From Verrucomicrobiales bacterium (GTDB lineage Bacteria > Verrucomicrobiota > Verrucomicrobiia > Limisphaerales > UBA1096): a DNA stretch of 56,524 nt. The stretch covers positions 41,965-98,488 of the forward strand of contig NYWG01000003.1 of assembly GCA_002684915.1 (NCBI GenBank). Reading direction: 5' to 3'. The position numbers and the translations under genes are program-made. The notes beneath the pieces were generated by a model. The model did not search any database. It saw nothing but the letters and a program-made list of their open reading frames with translations, and had not been told where the DNA came from. Positions 1-8,817 of the stretch are shown one piece after another. Every line of letters begins with the position of its first letter. Positions within the stretch are counted from its first letter, which is position 1.

Positions 1-77
1 CGTTGAAACAATAATGTCACGATGCCTGCAGCGATCATCACTACAGCTAGATCCTGTAAAAAATTTACTTCGTGCAT
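1..77 (-). CDS. Kef-type cation/proton antiporter, N-terminal fragment
   Basis: Reading the minus strand from the ATG at 77 gives MHEVNFLQDLAVVMIAAGIV and then TLLFQR, running off the left edge. This is the characteristic start of CPA2-family monovalent cation:proton antiporters of the Kef type: a short polar N-terminus followed at once by the first membrane helix. The family exchanges K+ or Na+ for H+ across the inner membrane. Only 25 codons are visible, so the RCK/TrkA-N regulatory domain and the exact subfamily cannot be judged. It is divergent from the DksA-like gene, with an inverted repeat between them. The fragment is too short for the ORF track. Confidence 0.72.
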   Translation of the reverse strand, partial: MHEVNFLQDLAVVMIAAGIVTLLFQ

Positions 78-99
78 AACATCAACTCCATAATATTAC

Positions 100-117
100 C
101 CAAGCGCAAGCGCTTGG
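100..117. promoter_or_regulatory. Perfect 8-bp inverted repeat between divergent genes
   Basis: CCAAGCGC, a 2-nt AA spacer, then GCGCTTGG: both arms match perfectly. It lies 23 nt upstream of the antiporter ATG and about 75 nt upstream of the DksA-like ATG, with no U-tract on either side, so an operator fits better than a terminator. The bound regulator is unknown. Confidence 0.4.
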
Positions 118-191
118 CCAAGCATCGGATAATTTAAAATTTTACTGTAAACTTGAATGACATGATCTGAGCGCTGACTATCTTGTTTAAC

Positions 192-521
192 ATGGACTAC
201 GAGCGAATGGTTTTTTTTAGAAAACGATTAGAATCGTTGAGAATTGAAATTGAGGAGAATATGTCCGCAAACAAAGGTGACTCTGGAGTAGTTGAGTTGG
301 ATTCATCTATTGGAAGACTATCAAGGATGGATGCCTTACAAAATCAACAGATAGCCCTCGAACTAAAACGAAGACAAGAGAATCAATTATTGCGAATTAA
401 AAACGCAATTAAACGTATGGATAAAGGCCAGTATGGCTTATGTGGCAAATGTAAAAAGCCGATTGAGGAAGATCGGTTAGAAATTTTCCCAGATACTATT
501 ACCTGCATAAACTGTGCCTAG
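192..521 (+). CDS. DksA/TraR-family C4 zinc-finger protein
   Basis: A 109-residue protein with a long charged helical N-terminal half (about residues 5-75) and a C-terminal Cys4 zinc finger, CGKC followed by a CINC pair, in the GQYGLCGKCKKPIEEDRL context typical of DksA/TraR proteins. Members bind the RNA polymerase secondary channel and alter promoter response, often with ppGpp. The usual acidic DxxDxA tip of true DksA is not evident; the segment near DSSIGRLSRMDA is closer to the short RNA-polymerase-binding paralogues (YocK/YteA/TraR-like). The track starts at a TTG at 183; I prefer the ATG at 192, although neither has a clear Shine-Dalgarno. It stands alone, divergent from the antiporter. 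Confidence 0.85.
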   Translation: MDYERMVFFRKRLESLRIEIEENMSANKGDSGVVELDSSIGRLSRMDALQNQQIALELKRRQENQLLRIKNAIKRMDKGQYGLCGKCKKPIEEDRLEIFPDTITCINCA

Positions 522-597
522 TTTAAGTTTAGGACTGGCTACACAACCTTATTATACACTTGGCTTGTAGTACCGGAGACTCCAACATTAATCGCAC

Positions 598-1521
598 ATG
601 ATTTCATTGATCCCTAAATTTAAAATACGCTCAATAAGTTTCCTAGCCATACTCATCTTAACAGTGAGTACGTCTTGGGCTGATGACAAAATCAATGTGC
701 TTGTTTGGGATGAACAACAACCAGTCTCAAAAAAAGTATACCCCAATTACCCAGGTAACTTTATCGCAGAATATCTGAAACAAAACCCCAAACTTAACAT
801 CAGATCAGCCAACATAAATCAATCTCAGCAAGGATTGTCAACAAAGGCACTCAACAAAGCTGATGTGCTTATCTATTGGGGTCATGTGAAGCACCGAGAT
901 ATAAGCGAATCCAAATCTCAAGAGATTGCTGATCTCATCAAGAATGGAAAACTCGATTTCATCGTACTGCACTCAGCTCACTGGGCAGTCCCATTCATGG
1001 TCGCGATGCAAGAAGTGGCTGCACAAGATGCTCTAGAACAACTTCCAGAAGAACTACGTGAGGATGCGATAGTGCAATTCAAAGGCCAGATTCAATGGAA
1101 GAAAGCTCCTGACAATGCCCGACCACACCAACTTCATGAGTTTAGCCAAAATGAAAATGGGCAAATCAAAATATATATAGAACGCCCAAATTGTGTATTT
1201 CCTCGTTGCTGCACCCCAGCTCAACCAAGTAAAATTCGAATCATAAACAAGGAACATCCAATTAATCAAAATATTCCATCCACATTCATCATTCCCAAAA
1301 CAGAAATGTACGATGAACCATTCCATGTACCAACTCCAGATGAAGTGATCCTTGATGAAACATGGGAAGGAGGAGAATACTTCCGATCAGGTGCCATATG
1401 GTCTCTTGGGAAAGGTAAAATCTTTTATTTTCGCCCTGGAGATCAGCAATACGCGGTTTACAAGGTGCAACCCGTGCTCAAGATAATTGAAAATGCCACT
1501 GTATGGCTGGGTGAAAATTAA
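598..1521 (+). CDS. Secreted ThuA-domain protein
   Basis: A 307-residue protein with an N-terminal signal peptide ending near TSWA and one ThuA-like (class I glutamine amidotransferase-like) domain filling the rest. Family signs are the start INVLVWDEQQP, the ADVLIYWGHVKH strand with the loop before the putative active site, LDFIVLHSAHW, and the C-terminal GEYFRSGAIWSLGKGKIFYFRPGDQ. ThuA proteins were first linked to trehalose use and are abundant in Planctomycetes and Verrucomicrobia near sugar oxidoreductases; the reaction is not known. It faces the Gfo/Idh oxidoreductase gene convergently, 42 bp apart, which fits sugar metabolism without proving it. A short Cys cluster, CVFPRCC, is visible near residue 200. 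Confidence 0.85.
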   Translation: MISLIPKFKIRSISFLAILILTVSTSWADDKINVLVWDEQQPVSKKVYPNYPGNFIAEYLKQNPKLNIRSANINQSQQGLSTKALNKADVLIYWGHVKHRDISESKSQEIADLIKNGKLDFIVLHSAHWAVPFMVAMQEVAAQDALEQLPEELREDAIVQFKGQIQWKKAPDNARPHQLHEFSQNENGQIKIYIERPNCVFPRCCTPAQPSKIRIINKEHPINQNIPSTFIIPKTEMYDEPFHVPTPDEVILDETWEGGEYFRSGAIWSLGKGKIFYFRPGDQQYAVYKVQPVLKIIENATVWLGEN

Positions 1522-1563
1522 TTATATATATAATAAACACCTACTCTCAAAAAGCGTAAGCGA

Positions 1564-2586
1564 TTAGATCAGTTCAAGTCTACCACTAGTCAAACTACGA
1601 TTAACTGCATCAGTGAATTGCATGTAGTGCAATCCATCAGAAAATGTGGTGTGCGTTATTTTCCGCTCACCTCGAATCGCAGCAACAAAATCCTCCTCAA
1701 CCTGCCATTCACCTCGTTCACACTTTTCGATCTGGATTTCTTTCAACTCGTTTGCATCTTTAGTAGCACCGAATAACCGGTCACTGGTTATTTTCAATGT
1801 ACCATGACTACCAAAAAGATAAATAGCATCATCATCCATAAATGAAGTTACACTTGATTGTTGCAAATGCATTTGCGCCCCACATTCAAGATCAGCAACT
1901 AAATCAAGATGCTCAGGTATATTAACTAACTGAAGTGTTCCATTTTCGCTCCGACGATGCTTAGTAAATGTTTTAGCCTGAGCGATCACTTTAGTTGCCC
2001 GGCTTACCGAACGAACAAGCGCCTCATAATATATGCCCATCGCCATAATATTATTCCCACTGTAGTCAATATTTTGCCGCCAGTGCAATGAAGCTTCTGA
2101 GTCTAAAAACTGACCCCTAATACGACTCTCAACAACTAGTAATCTTCCGAGGTAGCCTTCTGAAATTAAACGCTTGATAGCAGCATCAGCAAACAAAGTA
2201 ATTGGGGAAGGAACAACTTGGGTAACTAATCTAGGATTTGCCTGACTTGCGTTAAACATTTGAAGTGCTTCATCGGCATTCATAGCCATGCGCGCTTCAG
2301 TAAGGACATGTTTACCAGACTCTAGCGCTGCCAATGTTACAGGGCAATGAAGATAAGGCCAGGTACCTACGACAATCGCATTTGTTTCAGGATCGGTAAT
2401 GGCATCCTCCCACTTGTCATAGATTTTCGGAACATCAAAGCTCCGGGCAACATTTATGGATGATTCCTTGCTTCGGTTTACAACCCCAACAATTTCAACT
2501 CCATCAATGGCCTTAAAGAGTGGAATATGTTTAGCCGTTGTATTGGATCCTGCGCCAATAATACCAACTCGAATATCACTGGCCAT
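1564..2586 (-). CDS. Gfo/Idh/MocA-family oxidoreductase
   Basis: A 340-residue NAD(P)-dependent oxidoreductase. The N-terminal Rossmann fold shows RVGIIGAGSNTTAKHIP, and the TEARMAMNADEALQM segment replaces the usual EKP motif, so the conserved lysine is absent here. The C-terminal half looks like the family's alpha/beta substrate domain. The track begins at 2700, but MASDIRVGIIGAG at 2586 is the natural start, giving an 11-bp overlap with the MazG-like gene that suggests translational coupling. Family members oxidise, reduce or epimerise sugars and inositols; the substrate is unknown. The altered EKP region could mean an atypical or non-canonical catalyst. Confidence 0.85.
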   Translation of the reverse strand: MASDIRVGIIGAGSNTTAKHIPLFKAIDGVEIVGVVNRSKESSINVARSFDVPKIYDKWEDAITDPETNAIVVGTWPYLHCPVTLAALESGKHVLTEARMAMNADEALQMFNASQANPRLVTQVVPSPITLFADAAIKRLISEGYLGRLLVVESRIRGQFLDSEASLHWRQNIDYSGNNIMAMGIYYEALVRSVSRATKVIAQAKTFTKHRRSENGTLQLVNIPEHLDLVADLECGAQMHLQQSSVTSFMDDDAIYLFGSHGTLKITSDRLFGATKDANELKEIQIEKCERGEWQVEEDFVAAIRGERKITHTTFSDGLHYMQFTDAVNRSLTSGRLELI

Positions 2587-2935
2587 CGATTTGATAATCG
2601 GTGTATTTATTTCTCCGACCTTTAGCTTTATCAACCGGATAACGCTTCTCATTGATCGCGAGTTTAGCTTGGATGGCTTGGCCAATATCAACACCCGCAT
2701 CTGACGCCATTAGAAAAAGATATATAGCAATATCGGCCATTTCCTCAGCTACCACGTCGCCGTGCTTACCCAAATGCTCAGCACTCTCTTCATCGTTTTT
2801 CCAGAGAAAATGTTCCTGTAATTCCGCAGCCTCAATCGCTACAGCGGCAGCCATGTCTTTAGCTTTATGGTACTGACTCCAATCTCGCTTATTCCTGAAA
2901 TCGAGTATTTGATCCGTTAATTGCTCAATTGTCAT
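2576..2935 (-). CDS. MazG-like nucleotide pyrophosphohydrolase
   Basis: A 119-residue all-alpha NTP pyrophosphatase. The metal-binding pattern is intact: EAAELQEHFLW in helix 2, EEMADIAIYLF in helix 3, and the C-terminal NEKRYP segment. Its size and motifs fit the small dCTP pyrophosphatase/iMazG group, which hydrolyses (d)NTPs to monophosphate and PPi and helps clear damaged or non-canonical nucleotides from the cytoplasm. It starts directly after the stop of the ankyrin lipoprotein (adjacent bases 2935/2936) and overlaps the oxidoreductase downstream, so all three are likely one transcript although their functions look unrelated. Confidence 0.88.
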   Translation of the reverse strand: MTIEQLTDQILDFRNKRDWSQYHKAKDMAAAVAIEAAELQEHFLWKNDEESAEHLGKHGDVVAEEMADIAIYLFLMASDAGVDIGQAIQAKLAINEKRYPVDKAKGRRNKYTDYQIDGQ

Positions 2936-3541
2936 TTACAATTTTTCTCGGTGTCTTCGAAGAATCTCAATAATAGTTTCATCCTTCGCATAATCGAATA
3001 CATCCTTGCCTTGAAAATCCCGTAGTTTGATATCTGCCCCCTTATTGAGCAAAGCAGTCACTAACTCCGGACGCCCCATACGCACCGCCCAGAATAATGG
3101 GGTGACCTTTTTTTTGTCAGAAATATTTGGATCTGCACCATTATCCAGTAAATAATATACTATTTCATGTTCCTTGCTCCTGATAGCCCAAAGCAGTGGA
3201 GTCTTTCCGGTCTTGTCTTGAGTGTTAAGTGTTACCTGATTAGCTAAATGATATTTCACTGCATCAATATCACCACTACCCGCACTACGAAAGATATCGT
3301 ATTTAGGAGATATATCTGAGGATCCCCCCTCTTTTTTTTGTATTTCATTACTCCCCTTATGATCCGACTCATTAGAAATATTTGATTTTTCAGACAAAAT
3401 AGGAACTTCGGTGTTAGCAGGGGTTAAAGGCATACTCTTTGGCTTAGAATCAGGATTACCCAATTGTTCGCTCTTTTGCGAATCACAACCAACCGTAACC
3501 ATAGCAATTAACAAACAGGAATAAAATATGTGTGCTTTCAC
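2936..3541 (-). CDS. Ankyrin-repeat lipoprotein
   Basis: The GTG at 3541 gives MKAHIFYSCLLIAMVTVGC, a compact lipoprotein signal with the lipobox Cys at residue 19; the track's TTG start at 3577 would lengthen the n-region implausibly. After a Ser/Lys/Pro-rich linker (about residues 20-90) come about three ankyrin repeats, for example KTPLLWAIRSKEHEIVYYLLDNGADP and its successors. It would be a membrane-anchored periplasmic or outer-membrane protein interaction module. It is the first gene of the operon with the MazG-like and Gfo/Idh genes. A purine-rich AGAGG lies just ahead of the GTG, closer than usual. The partner is unknown. The protein is 201 residues from this start. Confidence 0.8.
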   Translation of the reverse strand: MKAHIFYSCLLIAMVTVGCDSQKSEQLGNPDSKPKSMPLTPANTEVPILSEKSNISNESDHKGSNEIQKKEGGSSDISPKYDIFRSAGSGDIDAVKYHLANQVTLNTQDKTGKTPLLWAIRSKEHEIVYYLLDNGADPNISDKKKVTPLFWAVRMGRPELVTALLNKGADIKLRDFQGKDVFDYAKDETIIEILRRHREKL

Positions 3542-3682
3542 TGCCTCTTTTATTGGTATAGCTACACGGCATGTCAAGAGCTGGATTACAGCAAAATTGA
3601 TGTATTCATGTAAATACTCTGTAAAGATCGTTTATTTTACACCCTTGCAAAAGGAGCTAATCTAGATAGTATGCGCCGCCTT

Positions 3683-3713
3683 TTGGCCGAATGGCCAAGT
3701 TTGGTACTATAAT
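3683..3713 (+). promoter_or_regulatory. Candidate fba promoter overlapping an inverted repeat
   Basis: A consensus TATAAT (3708-3713) ends 5 nt before the fba ATG, so a transcript from it would begin at or next to the start codon (leaderless). Just upstream is the perfect inverted repeat TTGGCC-GAAT-GGCCAA (3683-3698), which would sit over the -35 position and could be an operator. There is no good -35 hexamer at 17 nt, and no Shine-Dalgarno before the ATG, in agreement with a leaderless reading. Confidence 0.4.
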
Positions 3714-3718
3714 ACGTT

Positions 3719-4753
3719 ATGCCTATTGCTACACCAAAACAGTATGCCGCTATGCTTGATGCTGCCCAAAAGGGTGACTATGCATATCCAGCTGTAAATG
3801 TCACATCGATCACTACCATCAATGCAGCGCTTAAGGCTTTTGCTGATTCTAAATCTGATGGAATTATTCAGTTTTCTACTGGAGGAGGTCAATTCGCTGC
3901 GGGGCTAAATATAAAAGACGCCGTACATGGTTGTATTGTTTTAGCTGAAGCAGCTCACCGTTTGGCTGAAAAATACGACATTCTAGTCGGCCTCCATACC
4001 GATCACTGTCAACCGGAGAAAGCAGAAGGATTTCTTAAACCACTGATAGAAGAAACTGCACGTCGTCGTGCCAATGGCCAAACTAATTTGTTTCAAAGCC
4101 ATATGCTTGATGCTTCTATACTTCCCCTAGAGGAAAACATCGCGATTTCAAAAGAATACCTTGAGCTATGCGCAAAGAACGAAATTATCCTTGAGGTAGA
4201 AGCTGGCGTAGTTGGCGGCGAAGAAGATGGTGCAGCTGGCCATGAAGATATGCCATCTGAAAAACTATACACAACTCCTGAAGACATGCTTAGCGTTTAT
4301 GAAAGCCTTAACGGTATCGGCCGCTACATGTTTGCGGCTACCTTCGGAAACGTACACGGTTCATATAAACCAGGTTCTGTTCAGCTTCGACCAGACATAT
4401 TAAAAGAAGGTCAGAATGCAGTAATCAGTAAATACGGAGAAGATGCTAAGTTTGATCTCGTCTTTCATGGTGGATCAGGCTCAGAAAAGCATGAGATTAC
4501 GGAAACGCTTAAGTATGGTGTAATTAAAATGAACATCGACACCGACACACAGTATGCCTTTAGCCGACCAATAGTGGATCACGTCCTAAAAAATTACGAT
4601 GGCTTACTTAAAATCGATGGCGAAGTCGGAAACAAGAAAGTTTATGATCCTCGTTCTTATCTTAAGCAAGCCGAAGAATCAATGGCTTCCCGAATGAGTG
4701 AAGCTTGTAACGATTTGGAAAGCACCGGCAAAACCGTCTACGGCAAAGTATAA
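3719..4753 (+). CDS. fbaA: Class II fructose-bisphosphate aldolase
   Basis: A 344-residue zinc-dependent aldolase that reversibly cleaves fructose 1,6-bisphosphate to DHAP and glyceraldehyde 3-phosphate in glycolysis and gluconeogenesis. Class IIA family marks are all visible: PAVNVTS near the N-terminus, the zinc-ligand segment LHTDHCQPE, the EVEAGVVGGEEDG loop, the FGNVHGSYKPG histidine and LVFHGGSGS with the third zinc histidine and phosphate-binding glycines, then MNIDTDTQYAF. Length is near that of E. coli FbaA. It is monocistronic, converging on smc 43 bp away. See the promoter entry for the possible leaderless start. ApgM, another glycolytic enzyme, lies 4 kb away but not in the same operon. 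Confidence 0.96.
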   Translation: MPIATPKQYAAMLDAAQKGDYAYPAVNVTSITTINAALKAFADSKSDGIIQFSTGGGQFAAGLNIKDAVHGCIVLAEAAHRLAEKYDILVGLHTDHCQPEKAEGFLKPLIEETARRRANGQTNLFQSHMLDASILPLEENIAISKEYLELCAKNEIILEVEAGVVGGEEDGAAGHEDMPSEKLYTTPEDMLSVYESLNGIGRYMFAATFGNVHGSYKPGSVQLRPDILKEGQNAVISKYGEDAKFDLVFHGGSGSEKHEITETLKYGVIKMNIDTDTQYAFSRPIVDHVLKNYDGLLKIDGEVGNKKVYDPRSYLKQAEESMASRMSEACNDLESTGKTVYGKV

Positions 4754-4796
4754 CAGGCAGGCAAAAATTTGGTTTTTATTGAATCCTTAGGTAAGT

Positions 4797-7700
4797 CTAT
4801 TTACCCATTGTAATAACATCGTCTGCGTCGTTATCACCATCATTACCTTCTGAAGATTCTTTAGTAACTTCTTCTTTACTCTTAGCTGCCTTAGAGGATG
4901 AGACACGCGCCTTAACAGGCTTAGTCTCACGACCTCCTGTGGCATCCTCCTCTCGCTCGGTTTTCTGAAATCTTGCTGACACAATCTTACTGACACCGTG
5001 CTCCTGCATAGTCACACCATAAAGAGTATCCGCCATACTGATTGTGCGCTTATTATGAGTTATCACTAAAAATTGGGAATGATTTATAAAACGCTTAAGA
5101 ACACGAATGAAACGATTTATATTGGACTCATCTAATGGAGCATCTAGCTCGTCTAACACACAGAACGGACTAGGGCTCACCTGATATATAGAAAACATTA
5201 AAGATACAGCGGTCATAGTTTGCTCTCCACCAGAGAGAAGTGAAATATTTTGCAACTTCTTACCAGGAGGCCGAGCTACAATCTCAATACCACTGTTTAA
5301 CATGTCTTCTTCATCAACCAAAACCAAGTCTGCTTTACCCCCTTCAAAAACCTCCTTGAATAGCTGACGGAAATTTTCACGAATTTGCTCAAAGGTCACT
5401 TTAAACATTTGGGTGGTTTCATTATTAATCTGCTCAATCACGTCAAGCAGCTGTTCTTTGGCTTTAATTAAATCATCGTGCTGTGTCGTAAGAAATTTAT
5501 AACACTCTTCTGTTTCTTCATATTCCTCAATAGCCACAAGATTAACCGGACCCATTCGTTCAACTCGATCTTGCAATTCACTTACTTTCTTCTCTACACA
5601 TGACCAATCAGTTTCCAATCCTTCAGCCTGCATTTCATCAGCCGTTGAAAAAACGACTTCAACTTCTCCAGAATCTTTTTCTGAAGTTTTAAGATATTCA
5701 GTTTTTACTTCACGCAAATCTATCTGGTATTTTTCCTGCATACGCTCACAGAGATTTTCAACCATCATATTATTTTGCGCCAACTCAACCTCTAATTGCG
5801 AACGTCGTTCCTGAGAAGTACTAAGCTCTGTTCGCACAGAACGTAAAGATTCTTCTCTCTTCTCTACTTTTTGATCGGCCTCAATTTTTTGTTCAAGCAT
5901 TTTAGCAACAGCTTGACTCGATTGCTCACGCTCAACTCGAACCAAATCAATACGTTGAATGGAATTAGAGATTTCGGACTCAGTTTGAGCCTTTTTTTCC
6001 CCTGCTCCGTCAATATCTCTACGCCGCTGATTCACGCGTTGTCTTAATTCATCAAGTCGAAGCTTAAGTGGATCCAATTGGCGCTTGAACGACGCAAGAA
6101 GCTGCTCCTCAGACGCAAGGCCAACCTTAGCATCTGTCAGTTCCGCATTAGCAATATCTCGTTTACCTCTAAGGCCCTCCACCACATTAATAACCTCATC
6201 AACACTCTTCCCAGAGACTCTTTCCCTTTCCTCCAACGAAACCATTTCTGCTGCCAATTGGTCACGTTTACCACTACCTTCAGATTCCTGATCTCCAAGA
6301 CCATTTAATTCAAAAGTGACACTTTCAATTTTTTGCTCAAGCACCCGTTGTGAATTCTGAAGGGCCTTAAGTTCTCCTTCACTTGTAGCAATTGAAACCT
6401 CCTGTTGGCGCAGTTCGTTTTGAACCTGTTGCAATCCTGCCTTGAGAGAAATTTGCTCAGCCTGCAAATCGCCCTTCTCCTTACTTCGCTCACTAACGAT
6501 TCCACCTAATCCATCGAGCTCTTTTTTAAGGTCCGTAATTTCATTTTTTCGAGCCAGCAAAGATGCAGATGCACTACCATTACCTCTTCCTCCACTTAAA
6601 ACTCCATGGCGAGAGAGCAATTCACCCTCTTTTGTAACAAAATCCAAATCACGATTTTTTTCCCAACCAAGAATAGCTGAATTTAAATCCGGTACTATAA
6701 CCAATCGACCCAATAAAAGGTTAAGCAATGGTTTTAGTGAATCATCAGAACTAACACAACTAAACGCACAAACTCCGCCTAATTCCTCAATCTTAATTTG
6801 ATCGATTTTGAATAATTCTTTTTTAGATAAAAAATCAAGAGCAACAATATCAGCACGACCTTTTTTACCTTCAGTCAACAAATGCAAAATGGTTTTAGCA
6901 TCGGTAATCTTACTGGTTATGATCATCTGTAAATGTCTTCCCAGTGCAGTCTCAATAGCGAACACAAGTTCCTCGGGAACATCAATTTGATCCGCTAAAA
7001 GCCCAAGAGCTGACTTTGATTCCTTGAGCGCCGCCTGCACACCTGCACTGACTCCTTCATTTGATGCCTGTAACTGCTCTAGAACATTAAGACGCGAACG
7101 CTTCTCGGCTTGAGTTCGAAGCAAGTTATCTAAATCAGCTGTAATCTTAACCAAGTTCTCCTCCAGCTCAATCAAGCGATGCTGACGCTCCTCAACTGTT
7201 CCTAACCTGTTCTGAGCATTAGATTTTCGAGACTCAACATCACTTGAAAATTCGCCAAGGCGTTCATGAAGTCTTAGCTGTTCTTCCTCAAGTTGAAGTT
7301 TTTCTGCTGAAAGTTTTTCCAACCGCACCATGTTTCCGCGCTTTTGCAGATCAAGATTATTAAGTTCATTGCGCACTCGAGTTAATTCCTGTGCTACACT
7401 AAATGATTCGGTCTGAGCCTGATTTAAAGCCTCCTGACGCTGGTTCAATTCTTGCTCAATCGCCTTACAATCCGTCTGTTTTTCCTCAACGATTCTCCGC
7501 TTGTCCGCAACTGCAATGTCCGCTGTTCCTAACTTATCAGTTATCTCAACCAATTCTTGCTCCGAATTACTGCTACGCTGCTCGGCCTCAGCGATTTCCT
7601 CATGAGCTTTAGATACCTGCTCGTCGAGCTCAATGATGCGCTCACGGCTAAACTGAATTCGACTCTCAAGACGCTCCAGTTCAGCTTGTAAATTTGCTCC

Positions 7701-8585
7701 TTTTTCCTGTGCATCAGAAACCTGCTTTTCGATCGCAGCCCTTTGTTGTCGGGCTTCATTAATCTGGCGTTCACCATCGGCAATCGTCTCGGAGAAATCG
7801 TCTGATTTTCCCTTGAAATCAGAAATAGACTTTTGGCTTTGCTGAACTGAATCCTGCAAATTAACAAGTTGATAACAAGCCAATTGACTCTCAAGACTTT
7901 GAAGTTCGCTCGCTACCTCTTTATATCGTTGTGCTTTTGATGCTTGCCGTTGAAGTGAACCAATTTGTCGCTTCACTTCACGAATAGTATCAGAAACGCG
8001 AAGTAAGTTTTGTTCAGTATAATCAAGTTTACGAAGCGCCTCTTTTTTCTGCCCTTTAAATCTAGTGATTCCGGCAGCCTCCTCAAAAACGGTCCGCCTA
8101 TCGTCTGCTTTACTAGAAATGAGCTGAGTAATGTTTCCTTGGGCCATAATCCCATAGCTTGCTCGACCCATTCCTGTACCCATAAATAATTGCTGAATAT
8201 CTCTCAAACGGCATGATACCTTGTTGATGAAATATTCGCTGCCACCATCTCTAAAAATTCTACGAGTAACAGTAACCTCGTTAAAAGGAAGATCCACACC
8301 GGCAGTCTTAAGTTGATCTACATCAATACCTCCGATTGTCAAAGAGACTTCAGCCATACTGAGAGCCTTACGCTTGTCAGTGCCATTAAAAATGACATCA
8401 GCCATTCCAGAACCTCGTAAAGCCTTTGCCGATTGCTCACCTAAAACCCAGCGAAGCGCATCAGAAACATTCGATTTACCACAACCATTTGGCCCGACGA
8501 TCGCAGTAACACCAGGTTGAAAATCGAGTGATGTTTTATCTGCAAACGATTTAAAGCCTAAAGCAGTAAGATTCTTTAGATACAC
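4797..8585 (-). CDS. smc: Chromosome segregation ATPase SMC
   Basis: A 1262-residue condensin subunit acting with ScpA/ScpB to compact and segregate the chromosome. The Walker A site is IVGPNGCGKSN near residues 29-39. Two long coiled-coil arms (about 165-500 and 670-1000) flank a hinge around residues 510-650 (ALGRHLQMIITSKITDAKTI, GGRGNG). The C-terminal head has the ABC signature LLSGGEQTMTA and Walker B FCVLDELDAPLDE. I choose GTG at 8585, giving MYLKNLTALGFKSFADKT, the standard SMC start, over the track's TTG at 8594. It is slightly longer than most because of a roughly 50-residue acidic/Lys-rich disordered tail after VSARFQKTEREED. It is divergent from apgM. Confidence 0.97.
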   Translation of the reverse strand: MYLKNLTALGFKSFADKTSLDFQPGVTAIVGPNGCGKSNVSDALRWVLGEQSAKALRGSGMADVIFNGTDKRKALSMAEVSLTIGGIDVDQLKTAGVDLPFNEVTVTRRIFRDGGSEYFINKVSCRLRDIQQLFMGTGMGRASYGIMAQGNITQLISSKADDRRTVFEEAAGITRFKGQKKEALRKLDYTEQNLLRVSDTIREVKRQIGSLQRQASKAQRYKEVASELQSLESQLACYQLVNLQDSVQQSQKSISDFKGKSDDFSETIADGERQINEARQQRAAIEKQVSDAQEKGANLQAELERLESRIQFSRERIIELDEQVSKAHEEIAEAEQRSSNSEQELVEITDKLGTADIAVADKRRIVEEKQTDCKAIEQELNQRQEALNQAQTESFSVAQELTRVRNELNNLDLQKRGNMVRLEKLSAEKLQLEEEQLRLHERLGEFSSDVESRKSNAQNRLGTVEERQHRLIELEENLVKITADLDNLLRTQAEKRSRLNVLEQLQASNEGVSAGVQAALKESKSALGLLADQIDVPEELVFAIETALGRHLQMIITSKITDAKTILHLLTEGKKGRADIVALDFLSKKELFKIDQIKIEELGGVCAFSCVSSDDSLKPLLNLLLGRLVIVPDLNSAILGWEKNRDLDFVTKEGELLSRHGVLSGGRGNGSASASLLARKNEITDLKKELDGLGGIVSERSKEKGDLQAEQISLKAGLQQVQNELRQQEVSIATSEGELKALQNSQRVLEQKIESVTFELNGLGDQESEGSGKRDQLAAEMVSLEERERVSGKSVDEVINVVEGLRGKRDIANAELTDAKVGLASEEQLLASFKRQLDPLKLRLDELRQRVNQRRRDIDGAGEKKAQTESEISNSIQRIDLVRVEREQSSQAVAKMLEQKIEADQKVEKREESLRSVRTELSTSQERRSQLEVELAQNNMMVENLCERMQEKYQIDLREVKTEYLKTSEKDSGEVEVVFSTADEMQAEGLETDWSCVEKKVSELQDRVERMGPVNLVAIEEYEETEECYKFLTTQHDDLIKAKEQLLDVIEQINNETTQMFKVTFEQIRENFRQLFKEVFEGGKADLVLVDEEDMLNSGIEIVARPPGKKLQNISLLSGGEQTMTAVSLMFSIYQVSPSPFCVLDELDAPLDESNINRFIRVLKRFINHSQFLVITHNKRTISMADTLYGVTMQEHGVSKIVSARFQKTEREEDATGGRETKPVKARVSSSKAAKSKEEVTKESSEGNDGDNDADDVITMGK

Positions 8586-8660
8586 GAAGGACAAATCAGA
8601 CCGGATAAACCCTCACAAGTAAAGCTAGAAAACACAATATACAGTGCCTTATAAAACTCG

Positions 8661-8680
8661 AACCACAATAGGTTGTGGTT
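8661..8680. repeat. Inverted repeat in the smc/apgM divergent region
   Basis: AACCACAA-TAGG-TTGTGGTT, perfect 8-bp arms around a 4-nt spacer. A second, smaller inverted repeat with the same AACCA/TGGTT half-sites (TAACCA-TTAGT-TGGTTA) lies at 8781-8797. Both are followed by GGTTATAA, which resembles a -10 element. Possible operator pair; binder unknown. Confidence 0.35.
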
Positions 8681-8817
8681 ATAAAGAGACAATTTGTCAC
8701 ATCTTATTCACATTTTACTATCTCACAGATACTGAACGAGTTGACCCTTTCACGAGCGACAAGCAATATCCGCCCTTCACTAACCATTAGTTGGTTATAA
8801 GTACTACCTAAATTCGT

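Noticed and set aside
7541-7894. Many 60-120-codon ORFs antisense or out of frame inside smc and other long genes
   Set aside because: They lie wholly within strong coding regions, show low-complexity composition and carry no recognisable motifs.
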